Assembly: GCA_947034895.1 (NCBI GenBank)
Contig: OX344761.1
Span: forward strand, 72,539,839-72,603,838
Reading direction: 5' to 3'
Origin: Rhytidiadelphus loreus
Taxonomy: Eukaryota > Streptophyta > Bryopsida > Hypnales > Hylocomiaceae
Length of the DNA stretch: 64,000 nucleotides
In this document: positions 1 through 12,273 of the stretch, one piece after another
Layout: every line of letters begins with the position of its first letter
How positions within the stretch are numbered: the stretch's first letter is position 1
Position numbers and translations under genes: made by a program
The notes under the pieces: model-generated
Seen by the model: only the letters and a program-made list of their open reading frames with translations
What the model was told of the DNA's origin: nothing
Database searches by the model: none

Positions 1-880
1 TTCCTTACATAAAGAGTTACTCGATGCTGGACTCCGAGATTGAGAACGGAACTCCATTAACTCTAGTCTCGCTCCAGCTACCTCATCTGTCATAGAACAG
101 AATGTTTCCAAAACCCTAAGAGATCGAAACCTCTAACACCTACCATGGACTCCTCGATCGGCAAGTTCATGTAAATGCCGGAGCAGAACTTCTCATTAGA
201 TCACAAAATTCTCGTGAAGCGCAACTGTTTACGAAAGGTCAGGATTCTTTGCAAAAAAAAGGATATTCCTCGTTAGTTACATACATTGAGGGTGATCACT
301 GACGCATTAAACACACATCAAACACTAGGTTCCACGGTGTAGAAAATCGGCCAACTCTCTCAATACGGTACCAAAACGCTCCACAAAAGGACCAAATTGC
401 AAGCTGTCAAGACTGTCGACATGAATGCGGCAGTACGATGTCACGTCGGAAGTCGAAAGGCATCTCAAATCGCTGGCCACATTGCACACGCTAATCGTCA
501 CTCCGCCAGCGGGCTTGACTTGTCAGACCGAGGAACAGAGGAAGGAGAACAGATCTCGTGGATTACGAGTGAATAGTTCATAGATTTATGTTTGACTTCC
601 CTTGATTTACATTTCTGGTAGATTCGATCAACAAGAAACAGTTTGTTTTTTCATTTTTTGCGAAGTGCCAATGTGGCGATATTAAATGATATATCAAGTG
701 CTCTAAATTTCAACATTCATCCACGTATTGGAAAGAAAATATCACATTAGTGCATATAACATATCCATAATTATGTTTTCATCCACAATTTGGTGATTTC
801 ATTTAAGATTTTTTTTTTAATTTGAAGTTTTCTGGCAAATTTTAGTCTTTAGGGTACCATTTTGTTCTAAGGGGGCAGTG
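1..880. other. Unidentified left edge; possible retroelement remnant
   Basis: This stretch is less AT-rich than what follows. On the plus strand 350-574 is open in one frame (about 74 codons, ending GAGTGAATAG) but matches no family I recognise. At about 873-882 a purine run (AAGGGGGCAG) is followed by TGTTGGG. That resembles the polypurine tract and 5' end of a 3' LTR. No matching second LTR, primer-binding site or pol motif is visible, so the retroelement reading is a guess. Confidence 0.25.
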
Positions 881-2086
881 TTGGGTCTATTACTTTGGTG
901 CAAATGGCCGACAAGTCACCAAAAAAAACACTAACGAGAAAGGTCTAAGTACATTCCCACGCTTTTGTGTTCCCAAATCTTAGAGCAACCCAGTGAAAGA
1001 AGACTTGAATGAATTTTGACATAAGGTAACTACGCCTAAAATTGCACAAATAAACAATTTAATATGGTTCCCATTATTATATTGAATTTCTTTTTGTGGG
1101 GACAGTCTTTTGGGTAGTCAAAAGGGGGTCAAAGATTCTCTTGGAATGCATTTTTTGGACACCATAAAAATAAACTATGAATTTTCAAAGTATTAGAAGT
1201 AAGATTTAGGGTAACCACCGGTAGACTCTCATGAATATTGGAATTACATTTCAAACAAGAATTTAGATTGTATGGTTTTAGAAAGTGGTCAAAATTAGGT
1301 GTACTTACTTTAAAGGCTAAAATACAATGAAATCAAGTCTATCCAAATGGTCACCACCATAATGCTCTCTAACATCACTAGAACCCCATTTCCTCTCTCT
1401 TGTAAGAAAACAAGCCCTAAAAAAGAGGAGGCTGTAGAATCGCTCAATCATTTACAGTTGTCCCTACAAATGCTATGAAAATCATGCAAAAGCAATTTTG
1501 TATAGTATTTAGTAATGAATGAATGATGATGTACCTCATACTGGAAGTGAAGTGTAGTTAATGAGATGTAGTAATTTTTAATTGTAAGTTGGAACTAAAC
1601 TGAATTAAGATGTAATTTGCATGATTTAGAGAGCACCATAAACACTTTAAATTGTCATTTGATCCATTCACTGGCATTTTTATATTCTTTACAAGTGCAG
1701 TCTATGTGCGTAATGAGCGATTGATGCACTTTTGCCTTATAAAAATCGCCAAAAAAAATTTTATTGCAAATTTTCTAATAAAAAATGGAATAACAACTCC
1801 TCTAACTTCTTTCTCTAGCCATGAAAAAAAAATTACATACTATCAATTTCATTGGCTTCTCCAAATAGGCCTACGTTTCCTTACATGCACCATTATTGAA
1901 CCTTCTACCTTATCTCATCTCAAATATCGGCTCAGAACCTTGAAAAATTGGTGTACTAACTCCATCAATTTAAATAGAATACTCCTAACTTCTCAATATT
2001 TCTTCCACTCAACTCTAAGATTAGGATGACAATTTGACATTTTCCTAGATTATATATAAATGCTCCAAACTTTCTTGGTACAAGTA
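881..2086. other. AT-rich intergenic sequence, nothing recognised
   Basis: No coding pattern, RNA gene or clear terminal repeats were found. The plus-strand open frame at 1652-2029 has low-complexity AT-driven composition and no family resemblance. Confidence 0.5.
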
Positions 2087-2558
2087 AGATAAACTAGCCC
2101 ATTGAGGTCAAACAACCTATAGTGGTCACCTACCAAATGACCCCATTATATTTTTTTCAATTTTTTTAGATTTCGGCTTCATCACATGTTTTACATGATA
2201 GTAATGAAGTAGTTAGTAACTTCATTAGGAGCTTCCAATTTTTCAGTGAGAATTCATTGTGAGAATTGACTTTTTAGGTCTTCCATGTTAGAAAAGACTT
2301 TGACTACTTTGGGTGAGCCAAATGAGCATGATGGATTCAGATTTTGTTGGTTTTAAGATAGTCTACAACCTCTTATGGGCAAAGATGCATAGAACACTTC
2401 AAAAATTCATAGCAAATTCATACTTTGTCAAAAAAAAACATAATTTCAATTGCTCTCATTGTTTTTCACACTTATACTATTGTGGGAAAAAATTGAAAAA
2501 TTTCAATAACCACATGATGCCTAACTCCTTATTCTGACCACAATGGGCTGGTTTACCT
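2087..2558. mobile_element. TA-flanked non-autonomous DNA transposon (MITE-like)
   Basis: The left end AGATAAACTAGCCCATTGAG is inverted at the right end (CAATGGGCTGGTTTACCT), and TA lies directly outside both ends (2085-2086 and 2559-2560). The length of 472 bp and lack of a convincing ORF fit a Tc1/mariner-type MITE. The open frame at 2313-2537 lies inside it and is not considered a gene. Confidence 0.6.
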
Positions 2559-3272
2559 TATTTGCAATATTTGCACGCAATGACCTTCATTGTTCATTAC
2601 ATTCATTTGGAAAGCAAATTGATCTCAAGGTCACATTTTGTAGGAACTTCTTTAACCCATGAACGATGCTACAACCGTTTTGTGGCCAATGAATGTCAAA
2701 GAATCCTCCTATGTGGGGACAAAAGTGCAACTATTAATCCTCCAAATTTTGTGTGGAAAGGGGAGGTCTTCTACGGTAAGGTAACTTAGCCCATGACAAG
2801 TCAACTTTAGAGGAGTCTAGTGTAGACCCGTAAATTCTTCAAATGTACATGTGTCTTATAAAATGTACTTCACAAGAATTTTTTGGCCCCGCATTAGACA
2901 TAGGGTGAGTTACCTTAGTTTGACTTCCAATGAATACTTTTGAATTTATTTTTTTAAATCGATAATTCACACAATACCAAAATGGATGATTTCCACAGTC
3001 ACCATCATCCTATTCCAAGGACATTTTGTGTACAGCCATGGCAGATAATTCCAACATTGTTTGTGCAATGAACACCAAGCCTATGATCAAGAAGCTGTGA
3101 CATGTTCATACTGAAATATGCACAACAACATTGATTTCATGGAATCAGCACCAGGAACAATAACACAATCACCACAAATGTAGTTAGGTATACTACTATG
3201 TAACAGTAGTCATACATACGAAGGTGAACAGAATCTGTCAAATGAACTGCAAGATGGTTTAAACTCCGCGTA
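2559..3272. repeat. Intergenic region with a dispersed repeat (2690-3003)
   Basis: Segments 2690-2780 and 2920-3003 resemble 62460-62625. Part of this also appears inverted at about 29690-29780. The shared core contains TGCAACTATT, then TCCTCCAAA and GTGTGGAAAGG. No function can be assigned; it is an old dispersed repeat that also forms part of the large duplicated unit. Confidence 0.45.
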
Positions 3273-3682
3273 AGGTAGTATGCTCTAAAAGCCATCATTT
3301 AAGGGCCAGTCCGCCTTTTTCATAGGTTTCCATGGACAGGATTGTTTTTAAATCATTTTTCAGAGAAAGAAGAATAGATGTGAAACCTAACACAAGTGGT
3401 TTTGTATTTTTTGAAGCATTTTTGAATTACTTATAAATTTTTAAAGATTTGGGGCATAAGCACCTATTTGTGACTATAGGTCTCCCAAAATCCAGCCACT
3501 TGCAACTTGTAAAGAGATGTGTGGAAATTAAAGACAATGATTGGCTCGTGCAATAGAAAAACAATCTTTCCTTGATGCATTCAATTGCTAAAGTGATCCA
3601 TTTAAGGATCACCTCATCTCCATTCTCCACCTAAAAATAGGGACGGTTTGGAGAAGATGTCTGCTTTTAGAGTGTACTACCT
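3273..3682. mobile_element. MITE, AGGTAGTATGC family, copy 1
   Basis: The left end AGGTAGTATGCTCTAAAAGC is inverted at the right end, ending GTACTACCT, with TA on both sides (3271-3272, 3683-3684). It is 410 bp. Further copies lie at 10172, 18761, 32715, 42867 and 45851. The TA duplication points to Tc1/mariner-type mobilisation. The minus-strand open frame at 3427-3630 is inside it and is not a gene. Confidence 0.8.
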
Positions 3683-3958
3683 TATATGCATATCAAGCAA
3701 CTAAAGTAAATACTTGCAAGGCAAAGAAAGATTCATTGGAAGGTCTTTAATTCTTTGTGAAATTTGAAATCTTAGAAATCCCAAAAAATCACATTAATTT
3801 GCTAAATAATGATGACATTTATTATAGTCTTCAATTACAAATTAACCCATTTCGACACAAATGATGAAACTAACCTAGAGTATGGTACGAAACAATGCCA
3901 ACATCTCATCTATATAAGTACAACTAGTGAACTTTTCCAATGCTCCAAACATTATATA

Positions 3959-4112
3959 AGGCAAACTACCCCGTTGTGGATAGAATGGGAGCAAACCCAT
4001 TGTGGGCAAAATTGTAATGGTGGTGTACATTCAAGTTCTAAAATGTACACCACTATCATAATTCAACCCACAATGGGCTTGCTCCCATTCTGTTTGTAAT
4101 GGAGTAGTTTAT
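3959..4112. mobile_element. Short near-perfect palindromic element
   Basis: Arms starting AGAATGGGAGCAAACCCATT (3982) and ending AATGGGCTTGCTCCCATTCT (4091) are inverted around a short centre near 4036. Weaker pairing continues outward to AAACTACCCC and GGAGTAGTTT. TA precedes the left end. It looks like a foldback MITE whose transcript would form a hairpin. Its outer end sequence is close to that of the 2087-2558 element. Confidence 0.6.
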
Positions 4113-5284
4113 TTTAGATACCTCATGCAAGAGCAATAGTGACTCCACAAAGTCTAAACATATTGTGGATGCCATAAGCAATCATTACAGGCGTCATTGC
4201 ACAAAAGCATCATCGATGCAATCAACAAACATGCTCCATGAAAAATGTATATTTTGATTAGGACTTGAGAATGTTGTCATTGGAAGTGCATCAGAACACT
4301 ATTTAGAATAGATACAAAAAAATCTAGATTTGGACATTGGACTACCAAAATTCACCTCCATTCAAAGCATATCATATAGAAATTATAGTGGCCATAGCAA
4401 ATCATGCATAACTAAAAGATAATCATACAAATAGAAATTCATATGAATGAAAGTGTATCATGCCATTTACATGATTTAATCTATCTTAACCATGAAACAC
4501 ATACAAGTCGCAAGAAGGCACATGGCTAGTTTTAAATGAACAACATTAGTTGGAAGATTATAATCTTTCATCCAAAATCTTGTGACAAATCTTAGGATGT
4601 GCTTCGTAACAATTGGTGGTTGGATCTCTATTATTAAAGAATGATTGATTTTTCTTTTGAAGAATCACTCCTTATCTATAAATTACAAAAGAGGTTTTCT
4701 AGTGTATTTTTGCAAATTATAGCTCTTTGTTCTTGATCTTAATTTTAGCCATAGAAATAGGTCTTTTCAAACTTGAACCTACATCTAGAAAGATTGATGA
4801 AGTTTTTTTTATTTAGTTTCTATCTCCAATAGAAAATTTGACAAATTCTTGAAACTATATATTTTATTGCTATTTGATCTTTGGGCCTATAACCATGGTC
4901 TACTAAAGTATAATTTTGACATAGAAATGTAGTCTACATTGCAGTATTCTCCACTATAGTCTACAAGTATGGGGTTAGATTTAGAATTTTTAAGCTTATT
5001 GAGTATTTAAACAATTATTTCAATATATTCAACAAAGATTTTCAGTATGATTAAATCTTTACAGTAATATCTTCACTTTGAATTGATTTATACATTTTGG
5101 AGGTCATAAAGTTTCATCTCAAATAAAGTAATATAAAGTTGTCATTTATATGCAATGGTAAAATAGAGCATTTTGAAGTTTAGCAACACGGTCATTGGCA
5201 TGCTCTTTAGGACCTAAAGAAGCCTAGTTTGGACAAATATTGCAACATTATAGTGTAAGAATTTTTGCTTTATATTCAACACTA
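4113..5284. other. AT-rich intergenic sequence, nothing recognised
   Basis: No supported gene, RNA or terminal repeats were seen. Confidence 0.5.
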
Positions 5285-5639
5285 AGGTAGGAACACCCAT
5301 AACCGTCAAATTAAGCAATTCAGCATAGTTGGAGGCAAATTTTTCAAAAAAAAATATTTTTTCAATGTTAGCAATTGAAAATCATGAATTTTCAAAAAAA
5401 AAATTAGAATTTTTGGATAAGGCATCTAATTTCTACAAAATTTCAAAGTTGAACTCCCTAGGGCACCCTATACCGCACTCTAATAAATCTGCCTCGATTC
5501 TAGTACAAAAATCTAAAAAAATCAGGGACCACCAACCGCAGTTAAGCATGGACACGGTTTCAAGAAACTTTTAGGAGCATTTTTAGGGAACTCTACAGTT
5601 GGTATCAAGGTACACTCACGCTTATGGGTGTCGCTACCT
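5285..5639. mobile_element. MITE, AGGT(A/G)G...ACACCCA family
   Basis: The left end AGGTAGGAACACCCATAACC matches the inverted right end ATGGGTGTCGCTACCT. TA lies outside each end (5283-5284, 5640-5641). It is 355 bp. Relatives lie at 55104-55504 and 55800-56169; the last shares internal sequence such as AAAATCATGAATTTTCAAAA. The 5329-5574 open frame lies inside it. Confidence 0.75.
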
Positions 5640-6999
5640 TATCTCAACTTCAAAGAGAAATTGAAATCATATTCAATTCTTGAACAATTGTCTTTGAAAC
5701 ATCTAGATTGTGTATGGTGTGCATTCTAAATGTCATGCACATTCAATAACAAGATGATGGTTGTTAGGCTTGAATAACTTATTGGATGGGAAATTTCATT
5801 AAAATGACATATGAAATCCAACATTTTTCCATTCCATTCCTTCTTTAGCTTTTAAGTTTAGGACTAGTATAGATTTCAAACTAGGCAGTCTTATTTGAAA
5901 AACACTAAGTTTGTGGAAGACTACCATTTTAACAAAATATAGGTTTTGGATATAAGCCTCTCTTCTAAAGTAGTTGAAGACTATTGAAGACTATCAAATC
6001 TGTAACATCTATGGCTTTAATAAAAGACTGTGAAGTAGATGGAATTGTGAAATTAAATCACCCTCCATGTTTCCAACCACATGTATGTCATGAACACTTC
6101 TATGGCAAGGAATTTATGTCATCTATCCCTTTAGAAGTGGAGTGCCTTGCAACTACTTCAAAATTGCTTTGATAATTTCCAACACCATTCAAGTTTCTCA
6201 AAAGTTTCACAAGATATTGGACATATAGAAATCTACACTGAAAAAAACATTCTAGATGATGGTTTTGTGTTAAATTTTGGCTAAAATCAACACAATAAAT
6301 TTACATTCCTTTAAAAAATTGAATGAAATTATTTTTCCCTCAAAGAATGATTTCAACTTTGTATCCTAATTTTCTAGTGAACATATCAACATTCATGTCA
6401 TATCTTACATGACTTCAACATCTTTAGTTTTTGCAACCTCAACTTCAATGATCTCCATATTTCTACAATCTTTGAACTTCTATCTAAAGCTTTTCTAATT
6501 CCTAATTCTGCTTCTTATTTTTGACAAAGCAAATCCAATTTCCTACATATTACTGAATTTGCTTGGAGTATTTTCAATATTTATTGAAAAGATGGTAAAA
6601 AAACTGGGGTTTGATTGCCAACACCTACTCAATAGTTTCTGAATCCAACCATAAAAATAATTCGGCACCTTTGGCCTTTGCCTTTGGAGCACAACATCAT
6701 AGTCACTCCATGGATGACCTTCAAATAGAAGTTTGTCTATCACACTGTGGATTCACAAAAGCATGGATGGGGGAGAAAAGAATGTATACTAAAACTTCTG
6801 GGAAAAATTGAAAGCCTTGTTGGCAATGATCCAAATCTAAATAACATCCTGGCCAATGCATCACCCTACACATGCAAGTGCAGACAAGGAAAGCATCTGA
6901 AAATCCAAGCACCCCACTTATGAAGCCCTAGAACCAAAAAGTAGACTGAGCTTGTTTCATTCTTGAAATTGAACCCCGAAAGCAACTCACAAATCTCGT
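5640..6999. other. AT-rich intergenic sequence, nothing recognised
   Basis: No supported gene. Overlapping open frames on both strands at 6543-6912 have no family signature. Confidence 0.45.
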
Positions 7000-8260
7000 A
7001 ACAAGCAGTCCAGATACCAGGTGAGTCGAAGGAGTTTCTCAGTCGGGTAATAAACGAAAGACAAGACAGGAAGCCAGAGCACCCAAAACCAAGGGATTGG
7101 GCATTTCACCTGGAAATGCGATGTCAGTGGGCCTTGGCGTCTCCTTCACAAGAACCCCATCGCCCAGCAAAGCGCGCACTAGCTTACTTCGACGCTTCCA
7201 ACCGGGTCTCCCGCAACAATTGAACCAGCTCTTACTTAGTGCTCATAGAAATCTCTCAGATGAAGCTTGTTAGGCTTGCAACTCGATCGATCAATCGAAT
7301 CCGAAAAACAATGCAATACAAGTGGCGCTCGACGTCTCCTTCACGTGAGCACCCCAATCGCCCAGCAAGGAATCGAAGGCAGCCACCCGATCACTCCAGC
7401 TTACTGACAACTCACTCGTCAAACCACCAAACCAGCACTGATCAAAGAATGGGTAAGCTAGACACGCAATTCGGTGGCGCTTCCGACGAATATCCATGAT
7501 CCCCGCAGCCAATGAAGCAGCTCCCAGTAGAGATCTCTCAGAGGAATCTCCAACATAGAGCGAAAGCAGAAAGCAGAGAGCAGCATCTTTGTGGATTGGA
7601 GCAAACCTCTTCGTAAGCTAGCAGATGCCGACGGAAGGGTGTTGCAGGAAAACGCGTTGCCCAGGTCACGGTAAAGACGAATCGGTATTTGAAGAAGCTG
7701 AACAACGCCTTCATCTTTTCGAGGATAAATGATTCTCTGAAATCGCAAATGGTCCAGTAGCAAAATTCTAGAATTTGTTGAATTAGCTCCGAAGCAGAAA
7801 GAACATGACCGATGGAGGAGACGTACACGAGGTAAACTTCTTGAACTCTTGATTGACGGTGACGATGCTGATATGGTACAGTCACTAGCCAAGAAAAAGA
7901 AGGCCATTTGCTTTGGGCCCAAATGAAGAAGATTTCACGGTAACGAATGAGTGCAACATCCCTCCCCTTCTTGAAGAATTTCAAAACAGGGACTAAGTTC
8001 AAAACCAAACATAATAATTGAGCTGTAGGTCATTTATTTTATCGCAGTGCTAACTCCGATCAAACGTACCCATGCACAGATGATTGCATTGTCAGTAATT
8101 TCGGACCGTCAATTTTGCCATACTGGATGAGATTCAGGGTGTACCCAAACTGTGAACTTAGCAGTAGAGATTTTCGCTTCCATTGTTCGCTTGGAATGAA
8201 GTGCCAGTGGCGTGAGTTTCTGCCAGTGGAACCACATTGAAGTTTCTGCAAGGAAGAGAC
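7000..8260. repeat. Duplicated unit 1, left part (coding-like relic)
   Basis: GC-richer DNA with two parts. At 7125-7550 there is an internal tandem duplication of about 200 bp (CGTCTCCTTCAC... and ...ATCTCTCAGA... both occur twice). At 7688-8260 the sequence is colinear with 28490-28890 plus 31030-32040 (unit 2) and with 60240-60440 plus 61110-61990 (unit 3). A plus-strand reading frame of unknown identity can be followed in pieces through the three copies (see 60087-60461). The minus-strand open frames at 7458-8008 overlap each other in different frames and are not conserved, so I do not call them genes. Confidence 0.6.
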
Positions 8261-9830
8261 GGAATCCGATTGGGTTGAGCCTCAAACACATCCTGATGAT
8301 TTGAGGATTTGAGGGTTCAGACAAGCTTTTGGATTCGATTACGGTGACTGTCTTGGAACGGACAGGAATCAGAATGGAACAACAATGACTGCATTTGATA
8401 TCTACAAGAAGAATGATCAAATGGTTCTTTTTCATGTTCAAACTGAATGGTTTTTCATCCCATTGTTTGTGTACAACTTTTGTTCACGGTTTGTGCACAT
8501 CATTGAGTTAAAATTCAAATCATATTCGTTCTTTTTAAATTTTATATTCGATATAATTGTATTGAAATAGTGTACTATTGGTAAAAAAATATTTCAACAT
8601 TTTGTAGCAATAGAATGATAAAGTGAAGGATAGTCCAATTTTTGTGTGTCAATGGAATAACAAAATTAATAATAATAGAATGCGATAGGTTATGAAAGCA
8701 AAACATATACAAAGAACTTGGAGACCTCCTCAAGGTTGCCTTATTGTGTGATAGTGAGCTTCTTGTGTACTTGTAAAAATTCTACTTTTGAAAGAAAGTG
8801 AGTATGTTGATTTGGTTGTTTTCATGTATAGACCTTATCTTTGTTTCCTAAGTGATTCCAATGCATTTAAAAAAAAAGATTCAATTGGATCCTTAAAATC
8901 CATCATGTTGTGAATGCATCAAATTGCACACGTATAAACTTCATTGAATTGAAGAAATCATCATTCTACATCCCCAATCCAACCCTTCTAACCCCTCTTT
9001 TACATTTAGTCTATCTCGATGTGAAATTACATATGATTTTTTATGACATTAGGATAAAAATGAGAAAAATTGGACCCAACTATGAGGGAATTGGGATAAA
9101 AAAATAAGGGACATCATACCATATAATGAACAACCATTCAATTCTACTAGTAATATCATAGTACATATGGTCCTTATGTTAACCTTGAAAAGGCTAAAGT
9201 CTTTAAGGATGTAGTCATATTATACGGAGTATATATTTAGGTTTGTGCGCACTAATTTGCCACCTTAGAAGAGTGTGAATTGTATTGTTTTATTTTCAAA
9301 GATGTATTCCATGCCATTTAAATGTCATAAAGTTTAAATTTATTTCTTTGTAAGAATTAGATTTAATCATGAAGTTTGGAAGAAAAAAGAATGAAGATAC
9401 GTATCAATATGAAATAACATCAAATATTATGATTTTCTTTTATAGAATTATGTTATGGTGAATAACATAGTAGTGAAAATCAAAATCCATGTCATTATAT
9501 AAAAATGATAGTAGATCCTAGTTTTAGGCCCAAAGTCCAAATTGCAATAATATCTAATCAAAAGTCTTTTCTATAAATAAATACTAACCAAGAATATAAC
9601 CCACGATTCCATGAAGAACAAATCAACTTTCCCTTTCAACAAACTTTTGTAGTTTTCTATATTAGAGTACACATTTCAAAAATTTGATGTTATCACATGT
9701 AATAACATATATCTAAAAATTGTTTTCAAATGTTCATAATTAAAGGAATTAAAATGAAATTTATATGATTTTTTAAAATAATATTTTTATAAAAATTATA
9801 AATTCTTGACATAGTATAAAAATTTCACGA
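8261..9830. other. AT-rich intergenic sequence, nothing recognised
   Basis: Very AT-rich. No supported gene, RNA or clear element boundary was found. Confidence 0.5.
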
Positions 9831-10171
9831 GATTTGAAGATAACAGCGATGAACATTGTGGTAAAATTGGTGTACTTCTTGGGCTTACACCAAAAAAGTT
9901 TCTATAGAAAAAGTTCAAAAGTGGTATATTTTAAAGCTTTCAAGATGCAACCAATCCAAATGTGGTACATCAACTTAAAATGCATTGATGCTGCAGTTGA
10001 GCTGGAGTTGCAGTATCTCTTAACCGTGGAAATCATCCTTTCGGGTACTTTGTGAATCATGTACTTCAAAAAATCCTACAGTCAAACTTATAGAAGGTCA
10101 AACTACTATGTAAGACCTCTCCTTTTAGCACAAATCTCCAAAGATACACATATGTACTTCTATTTTAAATA
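9831..10171. repeat. Duplicated unit 1, block B2
   Basis: Shares GTTGAGCTGGAGTTGCAGT and the following CCTCC...CAAA.CTCCAAAGAT..ACATATG stretch with 32340-32580, 62270-62720 and (in part) 34240-34310. It is a non-coding block of the large duplicated unit. Confidence 0.65.
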
Positions 10172-10546
10172 AGGTAGTATATTCTAAAAGCATCCATCTT
10201 CTTCAAACTGCCCCTATTTTTAGGTGGAGAATGGAGATGGGGTGATCCTTAAAGGACCAATTGAATGCATCAAGAACAAATTATTTTTCTATTTTAAGAG
10301 CCAAACATTGTCTTTGATTTCCGCACATCTCTTTACAACTTGCAAATAGGTGCCTATGCCCCAAATCTTTGAAATTTTATAAGTAATTAAAAAATTCTTG
10401 GAAAAATACAAAACCACTTGTGTTAAGGTTCCACATCTATTTTTCTTTCTTTGAAAAATGATATAAAAATAATTATGTCCACGGAAGCCTATGAAAAAGG
10501 CGGACCAGTCCTTAAATGGTTGCTTTTAGAGCATACCGACTGACCT
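10172..10546. mobile_element. MITE, AGGTAGTATGC family, copy 2 (inverted interior)
   Basis: Left end AGGTAGTATATTCTAAAAGC preceded by TA (10170-10171). The right end is GCATACC plus a small insertion, then GACCT followed by TA. The interior is the reverse complement of copy 1. It interrupts block B2/R of unit 1. Confidence 0.75.
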
Positions 10547-10737
10547 TAGAAAGATTCTGTCATCCACCAACCACTTGGTTTTTGGACTCTGTGTCTTGAC
10601 AGAGGCAAGAGTCTCGTGAACATAACATTGTATGACCAAGAAATGGTCTTCCCCATAGTGGGAAGGTATTAAGTTATGCCTACGTAGATGCATGGGACCT
10701 TGAATGAATGGCACTACTATACTTTTTTCTCAACATG

Positions 10738-11520
10738 CTGGCTCTGTAGTTGGCTGTAGCAATCTTGCTGTTGAAAGAGTCTTCGTTTGAAGGTGCGGAG
10801 CAGAGTTGGTTAACTTCCTTTTAAATCTTCCCTTCCCTTGCTGCGGAGTTGTTGTGAGTCGATCCTTGCACCATAATTACGTGTTGTCTGGCTGATCGAT
10901 CGAGGAGTCGATCTATTGTGGAGAAGCTGCTGGAGCTTTTAAAAAGAGGCATTTCTTTCCATTGGAGACGAAGCTCCTGTCACTTGGAGGAGAGTCTTGG
11001 ACTAGTCTAGTGCTTGATCGAGCGGAGCTTTGATGCTTGCTGTTGCGATATTCATTCTGAGGTTGTGTTAGAACCCTGCTTCATTGGTAATCGGTAGTGT
11101 GAGACCTTCAGTGGCTCTGAAGCTCTCTCCTAATCCTGCTGTCGAAGGAGTTGTGAGTCGATCCTTGCACCATACGTGTTGTCTGGCTGATCGAGGAGTC
11201 GATCTGTGGAGCAGCTGCTGGAGCTTTCTTTTGTTCCATTGGAGACGAACTCAAGGTCCTGTCATTTGGAGGAGAGTTTTGGACTAGTGCTGAACTTGAG
11301 CGGAGCTTTGATTAATTGTTGCTGCTGCGATATTTATTTTCGAGGCTGTGTTTGGATTGTGGCTTTGTGGAGCTCTTCTTCTGACCGTGTGGAAGTGGAT
11401 CTTTGGAAGGTGAGAATGGTGGCTTTTATTAATGCAGTTGTTTTGGTGGTTTTCTACTCGTGAGGTTGTTTTACTGAAAAGTAATGAATGATGTGGGGGT
11501 GTTTTCATGCTAGAGGTACT
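10738..11520 (+). repeat. Block R: shared sequence upstream of the ankyrin genes
   Basis: Two tandem half-copies (about 10738-11088 and 11089-11520) of a GC-richer block. It recurs at 33165-33610, 34390-34870 and 62880-64000. Bases 10849-11340 are identical by eye to 63409-63900 (492 bp). All copies end in a conserved AAG/GTGAGAATGGTGGC stretch that fits a plant splice donor. Since a copy sits about 0.75-0.85 kb (insertions excluded) upstream of both ankyrin genes, I infer that it holds their promoter and a 5' non-coding exon. No transcript evidence is available. Confidence 0.6.
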
Positions 11521-12256
11521 CCAACAATAGAGTCACAGATTGACAATTTTGCAATTTTCCAACTTTCACACTTCTTTGTGAATTATGCACTTTATGGAAT
11601 GGTTATTCCTTTTGGATTCTATAATTAGGTGTTGATTTCTATGTGGTTCCAAAATTTGGTAACTTTGGAGCTATCAAAGTTATTTTCTAATCTTTTTTTT
11701 TATATAATTAGAACATGCAAATCTTTCAAACAACATTGTGGATGTTTTGGAGTCTATATTTAGATTTTTCAAATAATTGGACCAAAAAGTATTCTAATAA
11801 TGTAAAGTTCAAGTGTAAGAAAATTCACCCTGTACACATTTTTCCTATTTATTTTTCATTTCATTCACTTTTGGCTTCTGCATGATCATTATTTTGAAAC
11901 AATTTTTGCATTAGTTTTGAAAGAGGGTTTCTAAACCTCTAAATCTTTGCAAATGAATTTTTTTTTTCAATTTTTTCAAAAAAGTTATAGCTTATGTATA
12001 CATTAAAATTTCTACTAATCAATTTTGATGTTCTCAATTTTGTAAATATTCATTACAAAACGTGTTTTTAAATGATCATTATAGTAATAACTTCTACATG
12101 TGTACAATTTGCATTAGAAATGCAATCTTAGTTCTAAGGCCATTGAAGTATCCATAGTATGAAAATGCCCTGCATGAGACTTTCATGTTCTACAATTGCA
12201 ATCAAAGTTGTTTTGTATCGTGGGACTAGAGTTTCATTGGAAATCCTTGTGTGTAG
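11410..12256 (+). other. Putative 5'-UTR intron of ankyrin gene 1
   Basis: Predicted from GGAAG/GTGAGA at 11409/11410 and TTGTGTGTAG/AAGA at 12256/12257. Both signals are conserved in the second copy (34765/34766 and 36283/36284), while the sequence between is AT-rich and non-coding. In copy 2 this intron carries a 785-bp transposon. This is inference from signals and conservation only. Confidence 0.35.
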
Positions 12257-12273
12257 AAGATTTGCCAAAGAAG

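Noticed and set aside
7458..8008. Overlapping minus-strand ORFs of about 155 codons
   Set aside because: Two different frames overlap, neither is conserved in the other two units, and the plus strand has the more consistent reading.
11084..11463. Small ORFs in block R (also at 63644-63847) as genes
   Set aside because: Identical copies reflect the recent 492-bp duplication, not selection. The reading frame differs from the one shared with the 33.3 and 34.5 kb copies.
12196..12273. Longer N-terminus for ankyrin protein 1
   Set aside because: The frame is open to 12196, but only TTG codons are available there. The first ATG is 12274 and it is conserved in copy 2. The stretch also contains the proposed splice acceptor.
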